Positions 11,641 through 17,758 of a stretch of DNA of 27,570 bases are shown here, in pieces. The first letter of the stretch is position 1, and each line of letters starts with the position of its first letter. The stretch spans positions 1-27,570 of IMG/VR virus record IMGVR_UViG_3300049847_000269; one strand, 5' to 3'. The translations under genes were made by a program, and so were the position numbers. Under the pieces are notes generated by a model that made no database searches, was not told the DNA's origin, and was given only the letters and a program-made list of their open reading frames with translations. The stretch comes from a virus.

Positions 11641-11912
11641 GCCTTCCTCTTTTTACGAGTGCAAAGGAGAACATCTCCAACGATATACATTGGATAATTA
11701 TGTGCCTTGGTTGCAAGAATAGATGCATTGTGATTGAGTGGGAGTTGTAGGCCCAATCCATCTTCATTAAGCCACATTTCTCCACCGATTACAGACACAC
11801 GTTCAATGAGTCCACCTACAATCTTTTGCATCTCTTGGAGTGTGGGTTTCTTTCCATTTGCAGGGATGAAATCCACTTCACGTCCATCGGTGTATAGGAT
11901 TTTGTATGTCAT
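11637..11912 (-). CDS. Hypothetical small protein
   Basis: A 91-residue protein, MTYKILYTDGREVDFIPANG at the start. The opening beta-hairpin and the internal WLNEDGLGLQLPLNHNAS segment recall the short DUF3846-like phage proteins (beta strand, acidic turn, NEDGL...LPLN). That resemblance is from memory and moderate only. Four-base overlaps with both neighbours. Confidence 0.65.
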   Translation of the reverse strand: MTYKILYTDGREVDFIPANGKKPTLQEMQKIVGGLIERVSVIGGEMWLNEDGLGLQLPLNHNASILATKAHNYPMYIVGDVLLCTRKKRKA

Positions 11913-12118
11913 TCTAGAGTGAACCCTTCTTCTCGCATATCATCTGCAAGATCTTTTGCGTATCTGTGACTTACACAGAGGGAAGAACCAAGCCACATAT
12001 CGTCAGATTGCGTATTATTATCGAGCCACTCCATCGTGCGTTTATTGCATGGAGTGAATGTGTAGATTGATCCTTCGTTACGAATTAGGCAATCAGCGGG
12101 AGTGCGTGTCATTTGCAT
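11909..12118 (-). CDS. Hypothetical small protein
   Basis: A 69-residue protein, MQMTRTPADCLIRNEGSIYT at the start. The second half (WLDNNTQSDDMWLGSSLCV, then ADDMREEGFTLE) is acidic. The start lies inside the end of the 12093-12257 gene, without a strong ribosome site, so coupling is likely. ATG at 12118 or 12112 are both possible. Function unknown. Confidence 0.6.
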   Translation of the reverse strand: MQMTRTPADCLIRNEGSIYTFTPCNKRTMEWLDNNTQSDDMWLGSSLCVSHRYAKDLADDMREEGFTLE

Positions 12119-12257
12119 ACCAGCATTCGAAGTACCACTTGTGAGTGGTTAGATTATGTACAATGTCACAGTGATTGAACTCTTGATGCTTTGCATAGTA
12201 GAGTTCCATCGCCTTTTCAGCTTCATCGGCAGATGTATATTCATGCTTTGATCGCAT
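12093..12257 (-). CDS. Small protein of 54 residues
   Basis: Begins MRSKHEYTSADEAEKAMELY after AATAGGAGTTTTCC and ends WYANDTHSR. The SADEAEKAMELYYAKH part is a clear amphipathic helix, and two Cys lie near residues 30 and 45. It bridges the gap between the 12270-12554 and 11909-12118 genes and overlaps the latter by 26 bases. No family assigned. Confidence 0.6.
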   Translation of the reverse strand: MRSKHEYTSADEAEKAMELYYAKHQEFNHCDIVHNLTTHKWYFECWYANDTHSR

Positions 12258-12269
12258 GGAAAACTCCTA

Positions 12270-12554
12270 TTAGAAGTTATTCGGGCCGCGTGTTTCCTGA
12301 GAGTCGACGATTCGATTGAGAATCTGCCGTGCCTGAATGTGTGACAATCCGGGGAGTGCTGCACAAATTGCGCCACACGCTGCACTTTGTCCACCACAAG
12401 TACTCATTGTGTACCAGTTTCGGGGGGTTCCACAATGACGACAAGTACTGTCATACGGGACAAACTTATTCTTAAACCTCCGCTCACTTGCGGGAATCTC
12501 ATGACTCTTACGAATGTACGTATACTTCAGCAGGAATCCGACGATGCGGTTCAT
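12270..12554 (-). CDS. Small Cys-rich putative zinc-binding protein
   Basis: A 94-residue protein. RHCG (after DST-C) supplies C-x2-C near residues 38-41, and CGG and ACGAIC follow near residues 53-65, enough ligands for a zinc site. A Gly/Ala-rich helix follows. The start overlaps the upstream stop (TAATG). Function unknown. Confidence 0.65.
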   Translation of the reverse strand: MNRIVGFLLKYTYIRKSHEIPASERRFKNKFVPYDSTCRHCGTPRNWYTMSTCGGQSAACGAICAALPGLSHIQARQILNRIVDSQETRGPNNF

Positions 12555-12808
12555 TACTTCACTCCCACGATAAGGTTATTCTTCACAGTCACGTTCGCAA
12601 ACTTTGTCCGCTTTGGGTGGTCCATACACACACAGAATGTACCATTCTCTTTCAACTCACTTCCGAAGAATGACGTTTCGATAAAGTAGTCTCCTGCGAC
12701 GAGGTATGGAATCGTGATCACACCATGTGGTCCTGCAACTTCAGTTCCACTCTTTGCAATGCGTTCCTTGAGTTCTTTCTTTGACTTGAAGCCACGGAAG
12801 TGCATCAT
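12554..12808 (-). CDS. Hypothetical small protein
   Basis: An 84-residue protein, MMHFRGFKSKKELKERIAKS at the start: a basic helix followed by a beta-rich domain (GVITIPYLVAGDYFIETSFFG, then KFANVTVKNNLIVG). One-base overlaps with both neighbours. No family recognised. Confidence 0.65.
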   Translation of the reverse strand: MMHFRGFKSKKELKERIAKSGTEVAGPHGVITIPYLVAGDYFIETSFFGSELKENGTFCVCMDHPKRTKFANVTVKNNLIVGVK

Positions 12809-13203
12809 TACTCATCCCTCCAGATGTCATCTTGTTCGGGAAGTGTACCTTTACGCTCGGAGTCAAGAATTTCATTCTCATAGATGAATAGACACTCTGG
12901 ATTCTTCTTGTAATCCTCCAGTGGGACGAATTCTCCGGAGTACTTTTTCGACGACTTTCTTTCGACATATTCACCATTTACATAATCACACTGTCGGTGA
13001 TATCCAGTGAGTTGATACAGAGAAGAATTTTCTTCTACAGCGTAATCAGCGCCGCAACAAGTGCATGTCACTCGGAGGGGATTGTGTCCGAATCGATTGA
13101 AGAAGATGATACACGCTTCAGTTTCAGGTGCCTCAATGTAGATGATTGCGTATTTTTCTTTTTTACCACCACCAGAATTCATGTCCCAGAATCGTGTCCA
13201 CAT
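12808..13203 (-). CDS. Hypothetical zinc-binding protein
   Basis: A 131-residue protein. A beta segment (EKYAIIYIEAPETEACIIFF) precedes TCTCCGADY (about residues 46-54), with further Cys in RQCDY (about 72) and NPECLF. The CTCC...C pattern suggests a treble-clef zinc site. The C-terminus is acidic (PEQDDIWRDE). The start lies two bases after the stop of the upstream gene. Function unknown. Confidence 0.65.
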   Translation of the reverse strand: MWTRFWDMNSGGGKKEKYAIIYIEAPETEACIIFFNRFGHNPLRVTCTCCGADYAVEENSSLYQLTGYHRQCDYVNGEYVERKSSKKYSGEFVPLEDYKKNPECLFIYENEILDSERKGTLPEQDDIWRDE

Positions 13204-13204
13204 A

Positions 13205-13330
13205 TTAGAATCCCTTTTCAGTGAGTGCCAGCATGAGTTTCACGGCATCCTCTGCCGTTTGTGCATAGTGGACGCGATCACCGCGTGTGACATGCCACTC
13301 GTTTTTATCCATTTGCGTAATAGTCCACAT
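13205..13330 (-). CDS. Small protein of 41 residues
   Basis: Starts MWTITQMDKNEWHVTRGDRV after GGAGAAATAAC. A short beta-hairpin is followed by helix AEDAVKLMLALTEKGF, a pattern like very small beta-beta-alpha phage proteins. It fits exactly between two neighbouring genes with single-digit spacing. Unknown function. Confidence 0.6.
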   Translation of the reverse strand: MWTITQMDKNEWHVTRGDRVHYAQTAEDAVKLMLALTEKGF

Positions 13331-13331
13331 G

Positions 13332-13499
13332 TTATTTCTCCGAATGTCCACACTCGGGGCACTTCAAACAATTTTCAAGTGTGGTAGAAAGGTGATTGTG
13401 ACTACGATCTTCTTTGCGGATGATTGCTTTGGAATACTTGAGGGTAACTTTCACATTTTTCCGAGCACAAACTTTGCAGTAACGCTTTTCGAAAGACAC
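13332..13499 (-). CDS. Small zinc-ribbon protein (GTG start)
   Basis: A 55-residue protein from GTG at 13499, preceded by AAAGAAAGGGTAAC. CKVC at residues 8-11 and CPEC at 47-50 (with GH following) form a classic four-Cys zinc ribbon; the basic stretch between suggests nucleic-acid contact. Its start is two bases past the stop of the 13501-13680 gene. Function not assigned. Confidence 0.65.
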   Translation of the reverse strand: MSFEKRYCKVCARKNVKVTLKYSKAIIRKEDRSHNHLSTTLENCLKCPECGHSEK

Positions 13500-13500
13500 G

Positions 13501-13680
13501 TTACCCTTTCTTTAGCTCCCTATTGAATGATAGGGACGCTTTGTGGAGTGCATTGTACTTCTGAATCGAGGGAGAGTCAAGATATTTCTGTGCCGCGTCT
13601 TTTACAGCTTGTTCCATTGCATCTAATCCACCAAGGCGGATTCGTTGTGCAATTACTAGGTCACGGAAGCCATATTTCAT
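13501..13680 (-). CDS. Small helical protein of 59 residues
   Basis: Starts MKYGFRDLVIAQRIRLGGLD after TTGGAGAATAG and is almost entirely helical (DAMEQAVKDAAQKYLDS), ending basic (NRELKKG). It is the first gene after tRNA-Lys on this strand, 13 bases from the encoded CCA. Function unknown. Confidence 0.65.
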   Translation of the reverse strand: MKYGFRDLVIAQRIRLGGLDAMEQAVKDAAQKYLDSPSIQKYNALHKASLSFNRELKKG

Positions 13681-13693
13681 CTATTCTCCAATA

Positions 13694-13768
13694 TGGTGCG
13701 CCCCGAGAGACTCGAACTCTCATCTAATAGGTTAAAAGCCTATTGTTCTACCATTGAACTAAGGGCGC
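13694..13768 (-). tRNA. tRNA-Lys (UUU)
   Basis: Acceptor GCGCCCT pairs with GGGGCGC. The D-arm is GTTCAATGGTAGAAC. Anticodon stem ATAGG/CCTAT has loop CTTTTAA, anticodon TTT. T-arm is AGAG-TTCGAGT-CTCT. The discriminator A and CCA are encoded. A structured non-coding block lies immediately 5' of it, the same arrangement as at tRNA-Ala. Confidence 0.95.
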
Positions 13769-14120
13769 AAGGAACCTGTGTGGCCTAGGGTCCGGTGCGA
13801 TTCCACGTTGTGGTGCAATCCGGCAGACGTTCCACACAGGTAGAATATTTCGGCATGGTATCTATCGTATCCGATAGCTTTTTCGCACAATGCACACTCA
13901 GACTGTGTTGTCTTGCAAATTTGTTGTGTGCAAGTCACTCTCTAGTGCGCTAGGCGCAAGGCGATTGTGATTTATACTTGCACACTCAGATTGCCTAAGC
14001 CTTTACGCTTATCTCACTCCTCAACGCGGAGTGTAGCTAGGGGCAATCTACGTCAAGATGGATAGTGTATGAATCGTGTGCCGAGGATTTATTGGTCACC
14101 CCGATGAGCTTTGACGAGCC
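13769..14120. ncRNA. Second structured non-coding segment beside a tRNA
   Basis: No gene fits these 352 bases. Visible pairs are ACCTGTGTGG (13774-13783) with CCACACAGGT (13832-13841), enclosing CCAC/GTGG; GTGTGCAAGT (13926-13935) with ACTTGCACAC (13976-13985), enclosing TGCGC/GCGCA; and AGATTGCC (13988-13995) with GGCAATCT (14042-14049), enclosing TAAGC/GCTTA and ACTCC/GGAGT. TGCACACTCAGA occurs twice (13891-13902, 13979-13990), so GTGTGCA between them can pair with either copy. Stems are free of wobbles, so the strand is not settled. Neighbouring genes are minus, but a U-tract hairpin at 13862 points plus. Confidence 0.5.
13862..13883 (+). terminator. Plus-strand intrinsic terminator candidate
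   Basis: CTATCG-TATC-CGATAG (6 bp, four-base loop) followed by C and TTTTT. It would end a plus-strand RNA containing the 13774-13841 hairpin or antisense to tRNA-Lys. The stem is short and only moderately GC-rich. Confidence 0.45.
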
Positions 14121-14168
14121 GCATAACTTGTTTCCAGTCCGCGTCAACGGGTGGACTTTTCGTTATGC
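14121..14168. other. Stem-loop at the 3' end of the 14163 gene
   Basis: GCATAAC (14121-14127) pairs with GTTATGC (14162-14168), with GTCC/GGAC inside. The arm overlaps the stop codon of the upstream minus-strand gene. No U-tract, so a processing or stability element is as likely as a terminator. Confidence 0.4.
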
Positions 14169-14390
14169 TATGTAATCGTATCGCACACGATCATATACTA
14201 GGGGATTGCGTTCCACAGTGGCCGAGTAATTAGCTAGAGTCTCGGAAATATCGCACTGGCAGATTAGGCATTGCCGCATCGGCTCTGGAACGGGTTTCAC
14301 CCGTTGATACGCTGGGGTAATCTCATTGTGCATTGCATTCAATGGGATAGTTGATTGCGTTCCCCTTGGATTCCCAGCGTACTTCGGCAT
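14163..14390 (-). CDS. Possible small Cys-containing protein
   Basis: A 75-residue frame, MPKYAGNPRGTQSTIPLNAM at the start, with CLICQC near residues 41-46 and an aromatic, basic end (YDRVRYDYIA). A shorter start at 14333 (MHNEITPAYQRV) would reduce overlap with the 14323-14448 frame to 11 bases. Neither start has a convincing ribosome site. Coding is plausible from composition only. Confidence 0.45.
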   Translation of the reverse strand: MPKYAGNPRGTQSTIPLNAMHNEITPAYQRVKPVPEPMRQCLICQCDISETLANYSATVERNPLVYDRVRYDYIA

Positions 14391-14448
14391 GGAATCTTGC
14401 CTTGCCTAAACTTTGCGCGTTATGATATGCGCGCCCCATTTGTTGCAT
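14323..14448 (-). CDS. Possible 41-residue protein
   Basis: The frame MQQMGRAYHNAQSLGKARFH continues to INYPIECNAQ. It starts five bases after the stop of the 14453-14812 gene, consistent with coupling, and it reads like protein sequence. It overlaps the 14163-14390 frame; if that gene starts at 14333, the overlap is only 11 bases and both can be real. Confidence 0.4.
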   Translation of the reverse strand: MQQMGRAYHNAQSLGKARFHAEVRWESKGNAINYPIECNAQ

Positions 14449-14452
14449 TGGA

Positions 14453-14812
14453 TTACGAAATCTTTTCCCACAGCTTGACCGACTCTGCCCACAACTTGAA
14501 ATTCTCAGGCGTGGTATTGAACAAGAGACACGACGGAACAGCGTCCTTTTCGGCAATTTCAACCTTGTTCACGATGACACAGAAGTCATCGGTTTCACCA
14601 GTGGAACGGTACGCCGCTGCAATCTTGGCAACAGCAATGAGAATCTGAGAGAACGGGCGGAAGATTTCAATTCCCTTGTCGTTCATCGTTCCAGTTGCGA
14701 CAGGGAGCGCCATCGCATCGTCAATTGCGGCGCGAATATTAGACTTTTCGCGGACCGGAACTGAGAATACCGCAGGGCGATTGCTAACCGTGATACTGCG
14801 TGGAGCGTTCAT
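14453..14812 (-). CDS. Hypothetical protein, first gene of the minus-strand unit
   Basis: A 119-residue protein, MNAPRSITVSNRPAVFSVPV at the start. The middle is helical (FSQILIAVAKIAAAYRSTG), followed by a beta-turn-beta segment (DDFCVIVNKVEIAEKDA) and helix NFKLWAESVKLWEKI. GAAAGGTTACACA precedes the ATG. As the most promoter-proximal gene of the leftward unit it is probably expressed early. Its mRNA would carry the structured leader described at 14813-15600. Family unknown. Confidence 0.75.
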   Translation of the reverse strand: MNAPRSITVSNRPAVFSVPVREKSNIRAAIDDAMALPVATGTMNDKGIEIFRPFSQILIAVAKIAAAYRSTGETDDFCVIVNKVEIAEKDAVPSCLLFNTTPENFKLWAESVKLWEKIS

Positions 14813-14863
14813 TGTGTAACCTTTCGTGTTATGTTTGGGTTTGGTTTGTTTCGTGGTATTGAA

Positions 14864-14961
14864 AGAGTGTGAACCCCTAGCAATTCGGGGTCCCGCTTTT
14901 CTCTAGTATTGTGCATCCCGGTTACGTTTCATTCCAGTAACTTGAACGGGGTCCACACTCT
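14864..14961 (-). promoter_or_regulatory. 14-bp long-range stem in the leader of the leftward operon
   Basis: Bases 14864-14877 pair with 14948-14961 without a gap on minus-strand RNA (AGAGTGTGGACCCC with GGGGTTCACACTCT). One pair is G-U on the minus strand but A-C on the plus strand, so minus transcription is favoured. It closes a 70-base loop containing GTTAC/GTAAC and CCCC/GGGG hairpins, 50 bases before the first gene. Confidence 0.55.
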
Positions 14962-15363
14962 CAAAGTTTTTGGATTGCGCTTGGTCATTCTCTCAAACGT
15001 AAGAGCCTGATTAAATCGAGTGACTAGGTTCACTCACGAGCCGGGCACTAGGTTCCGGTAGTTTCTCGCATTGCCGCCCTAAGTCAATTTGACTTGCCAA
15101 GTCAGGGATTGCTTACTATGGGTTGTAGTTTTTCATGACTTTCCGGCGGTGAAGCTTGCACGATGGATTGTGCGATGCTACCGGCCTAAGCCTCGTTCGC
15201 ATTCATTGTGCAGCGCGAACCATTTGCGACACTTCTAAGCTACTGCATCCTGCGTGCTACGTCAAGCTTTTTGTCGCTGGTCACGTTCTACGCTTTTCGA
15301 TTGCTTACTAACGTCAGAGTATTTGCCGCCCGTACAGGCTAGGCCATTTGTCCCTAGTTAGGC

Positions 15364-15474
15364 TCACAATCGGCGACACTTGCACAACCCGTAGTCTAGT
15401 GGCCGATACTTTTTGTTACTCGCCGAACCGCCGTTTCCCGCTTGGATCGCGTTAGCGTCCTTTGCGTTCTTCAT
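15364..15474 (-). CDS. Possible 36-residue leader peptide
   Basis: Frame MKNAKDANAIQAGNGGSASN continuing to GLCKCRRL. An in-frame ATG at 15507 would add 11 residues. CAAGCGGGAA lies upstream but is a weak ribosome site. It is the longest of the leader micro-frames; composition is protein-like (basic, CKC end). Low certainty. Confidence 0.3.
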   Translation of the reverse strand: MKNAKDANAIQAGNGGSASNKKYRPLDYGLCKCRRL

Positions 15475-15662
15475 GCGTTCCCGCTTGCGACACCCTGATA
15501 AGATCATACTTTGTGGCTTGTGTCTAGTCTTTTCTTTCGGCCGATCCTATCGGGCCGATGTCCACTGTGTACGGTTATAACGTATTGCACGCAGCGTACC
15601 AGAGTGCCAGTTATGCAAATAAACGAGTTAGCAGCCTTGCACAAGTGTGTAGTGAGACATAT

Positions 15663-15691
15663 TTGGTCATGGGATTGTCAAGCAATACTAT
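15663..15691 (+). promoter_or_regulatory. Rightward sigma-70-like promoter candidate
   Basis: TTGGTC, 17-base spacer, TACTAT on the plus strand. It lies about 520 bases ahead of the small terminase gene, in the gene-free divergent region. Confidence 0.35.
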
Positions 15692-15837
15692 AACCTATTG
15701 GGATGCAATGGCTTGCGAGAGTGAGACATAATGTCCACTACTGGGTCAAGGTGTCACACAGTAGATCTACGTACTTAACAGTGTTAAATGACCTTAACAT
15801 TTGTTATGGTATAAATCTTGCATATTCACCGATTTTG

Positions 15838-15893
15838 GAGTGTGTCAAATTTGACACACTCGGGAGTGTTCAATTCTGTTACACTTACAGTGT
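15838..15893. promoter_or_regulatory. Divergent operator cluster with perfect 24-bp palindrome
   Basis: GAGTGTGTCAAA at 15838-15849 is followed directly by its exact reverse complement to 15861. Overlapping it is ACACTC-GG-GAGTGT (15856-15869), and ACACT-TAC-AGTGT follows (15881-15893). Together they give repeated ACACT/AGTGT half-sites. The palindrome supplies a perfect -35 TTGACA on each strand: rightward at 15851-15856 with a weak -10 (TTCTGT) at 17 bases, leftward with TATGCA at 18 bases. The site separates the leftward and rightward gene blocks, as expected for a repressor-controlled switch. No repressor gene is in the window. Confidence 0.65.
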
Positions 15894-16065
15894 GGGCGCA
15901 CAGTATAAAGGACGCGCACACGCGTCGCAAGACTAGTGCCAACATGCATCAGTCACACGAGAGACACAAATACGCGACACTTGTGCCGTAAACCCTTGTC
16001 ACGCATAGGCTTTGCAAAGCATTGTATATGCTCCACGCGATAGAATCTAAAGGATAGCAAGGATC

Positions 16066-16140
16066 ATGCCAACGTCGCCCGAGCGTGGCGAGCACGCGAT
16101 GACGCGGGCGGGGGGACGACCCCAACGTGCGGGGTGGCGC
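16066..16140. other. GC-rich segment upstream of small terminase, candidate packaging site
   Basis: Within otherwise moderate-GC DNA, this stretch is dominated by G and C (for example GCGGGCGGGGGGACGACCCC). It contains alternative hairpins TCGCC/GGCGA and GCGTG/CACGC. It lies 75-150 bases before the small terminase gene, the usual position of cos or pac sites. The rest of 15894-16216 contains a GCTTTGCAAAGC palindrome and no gene I can support. Confidence 0.35.
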
Positions 16141-16216
16141 TCTGTGCCTTCTTTGATCTCCGAATGTACAAAAAATTAGACAGACAGACGTTTTGATACG
16201 GAAAGGTGCTAACTCC

Positions 16217-16909
16217 ATGCGGGACTTACGTTTAACGGTTACTGAACAGCGAATTGAGAAAATTAAGAAATTCTGGCTTCAAAATCCACACGCTGTAAAC
16301 CGGCAAGTCCAAGACGCCTGTCTTTGTAGTGAACAGATGGCCCGTAAGATCCGAAAGGAACTAGTTGAGGCCGGTATCCTACAGCCCTCCACGTTCCTCC
16401 GTAATCAGCCACTGTTGACCCCAGACAGCCTTCCACCTGACAAACGGTCCAAGATGTCACTTAGTGACATACCTATGCCTGACAAGCCTGAGGAATTCGG
16501 AGCGGATGACCTCACAAAGTACATGAAAGATGAGTTCGGTGTAGAAGATCCGAACCGGGACCTCACCCCTGAAGAATTCAAGGGAATTTTATCACGCATC
16601 GCACGAAACCCAAAGGTCCCGTTTCAGATCGTTATCGCCGCAGGCAATGCAAAATTCAAGGTAGACCAAGACCTTGCAAGCCAGCATGACTTAGGACCCG
16701 GGTTACCCATCACGGAAGAGGACGCCACTGTACGACTGACACTAATGAATAAGGCTGTGGGCATTAAGATTGCTACGGCTGCATTCGAACGAGCCTTCAT
16801 TGACCTAAAGGAAATCCCTGATGCGGCGAATGACAGTCCCAAACCTCCTGACGGAACTCCGCAGACTATTGATCCAGCCCTCAACGAAGATAAAAAAGAG
16901 GAAACTTAA
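16217..16909 (+). CDS. terS: Terminase small subunit candidate (DNA-recognition)
   Basis: A 230-residue protein starting MRDLRLTVTEQRIEKIKKFW; GAAAGGTGCTAACTCC fixes the ATG at 16217. Residues about 8-50 look like a helix-turn-helix (NRQVQDACLCSEQMARKIRK), as in DNA-binding small terminases. An acidic linker with DLTKYMKDEFGVED follows, then a helical domain (PEEFKGILSRIARNPKVPFQ) and a disordered acidic tail. It is the first gene of the virion module, though separated from the large subunit by seven genes. The assignment rests on HTH, size and position. Confidence 0.6.
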   Translation: MRDLRLTVTEQRIEKIKKFWLQNPHAVNRQVQDACLCSEQMARKIRKELVEAGILQPSTFLRNQPLLTPDSLPPDKRSKMSLSDIPMPDKPEEFGADDLTKYMKDEFGVEDPNRDLTPEEFKGILSRIARNPKVPFQIVIAAGNAKFKVDQDLASQHDLGPGLPITEEDATVRLTLMNKAVGIKIATAAFERAFIDLKEIPDAANDSPKPPDGTPQTIDPALNEDKKEET

Positions 16910-17198
16910 GATCTGTGGGCACTCAACTTGGGAGATAGATCACGAAACGAAAAAGATAACTAATATAACGATGTACCTCGATCTTCGACGCGATGGTGTT
17001 GTCCGACTTGTTCTTCATGAATTACTTCATGTCTATATGTCTGCACATTTCCGTATCGAAGATTTTTTTGTTTACGAACTCTCGGAGCCTCCGATGCTTG
17101 CATGGGAGACAACGGTATACAATCATCTGCACAGCCCCGCCCGAGTGAGGCAATTAGAGAGTTGGGCTAAAGCAATAGACCGAAAATTGAAAGGATAA
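16821..17198 (+). CDS. HExxH zinc metallopeptidase-like protein
   Basis: Up to 125 residues. VVRLVLHELLHVYMSAHF places an HExxH zinc motif at H66-H70, with a candidate third ligand among the later Glu/His residues (E95, H101). The true N-terminus is uncertain. The frame opens at 16821 inside the terminase gene, yet the best ribosome site, GAGGAAAC, lies near 16900 with no in-frame ATG after it; the conserved-looking part starts at ICGHSTWEID. HExxH proteins near packaging genes occur in several phages, with unproven roles. Stop and next start are separated by two bases. Confidence 0.65.
   Translation: MRRMTVPNLLTELRRLLIQPSTKIKKRKLKICGHSTWEIDHETKKITNITMYLDLRRDGVVRLVLHELLHVYMSAHFRIEDFFVYELSEPPMLAWETTVYNHLHSPARVRQLESWAKAIDRKLKG
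17140..17150 (+). repeat. Dispersed 11-mer CCCGAGTGAGG, copy 4
   Basis: An exact copy within the HExxH gene on its coding strand, preceded by CAGCCCCG and followed by CAATT, similar to copy 5. Confidence 0.7.
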
Positions 17199-17200
17199 TC

Positions 17201-17758
17201 ATGCATGATGCAGTGATGAAATATGTAGAGGAGCAGCTACGTGACCATGTATTCGAAGACAAGTCAATCCTAGACGTTGGTAGCCTTAATGTAAATGGTT
17301 CTCTTCGTGAGGGACTCGTTTGTCTAGACAAGCTCGATTACACAGGGATCGACATGTGTGACGGACCTGATGTAGATATTGTAACTAAGGTTGAGGACTT
17401 CAACCCGGGGAGACAGTACGATTACGTTTTCTCTGCGAGTTGTTTGGAGCATTGTAAGTATTGGAAGCTGGCTTTAACACGAATGAAAGAATTAGTAAAG
17501 CCGGGTGGATACCTCCTTGTTACTACACACTCTCCTCTTGCTGGATTCCACGCATATCCGTCTGATTACTGGCGATGGACACCGGATCAGTGGAGGGCCT
17601 CGTTTACTGACATGGAGATCCTCAATATCGTGGATGGATGTGGAATGGACGTCATGGTCCTTTGTAAGAAACCCCTCGACTATAGACCCTGTGCATTACC
17701 TAATGCAACCCCTGTAGTACTGCCCGATTGGGCAACTGAAGATAGGAGTTCCCTTTGA
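17201..17758 (+). CDS. Class I SAM-dependent methyltransferase
   Basis: A 185-residue protein with Rossmann-type methyltransferase features. Motif I is ILDVGSLNVNGS (23-34). An acidic strand follows (YTGIDMCDGPDVD), then DYVFSASCLEHC (motif IV region with the catalytic-region Ser-Cys-x-Glu-His), then the post-motif helix and VKPGGYLLVTTHSP. The PGG-YLLVTT signature matches the Methyltransf_11 type, which acts on small molecules, sugars or lipids more often than on DNA. No DNA-methylase NPPY motif is present. GAAAGGATAATC precedes the ATG. The stop overlaps the next start by four bases. Confidence 0.85.
   Translation: MHDAVMKYVEEQLRDHVFEDKSILDVGSLNVNGSLREGLVCLDKLDYTGIDMCDGPDVDIVTKVEDFNPGRQYDYVFSASCLEHCKYWKLALTRMKELVKPGGYLLVTTHSPLAGFHAYPSDYWRWTPDQWRASFTDMEILNIVDGCGMDVMVLCKKPLDYRPCALPNATPVVLPDWATEDRSSL

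Larger units (their letters stand above)
14813..15600 (-). other. Long structured leader without convincing genes
   Basis: About 790 bases upstream of the first leftward gene. Hairpins include GAGTGA/TCACTC (15018-15035), AAGTCA/TGACTT (15081-15095), GTTCGC/GCGAAC (15195-15220) and TCGGCC/GGCCGA (15537-15558), plus the long-range stem at 14864-14961. It also holds a series of very short frames on the minus strand (6 to 36 codons), several with starts overlapping stops. Whether it is an mRNA leader, a free RNA or both cannot be decided. Confidence 0.5.

Noticed and set aside
12149-12397. 82-codon minus-strand frame
   Set aside because: It overlaps the better-supported 12270-12554 and 12093-12257 genes, which have ribosome sites and coupled starts.
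15703-15936. 77-codon open frame on the plus strand
   Set aside because: It runs straight through the 24-bp palindrome and operator repeats, has no ribosome site, and lacks protein character.
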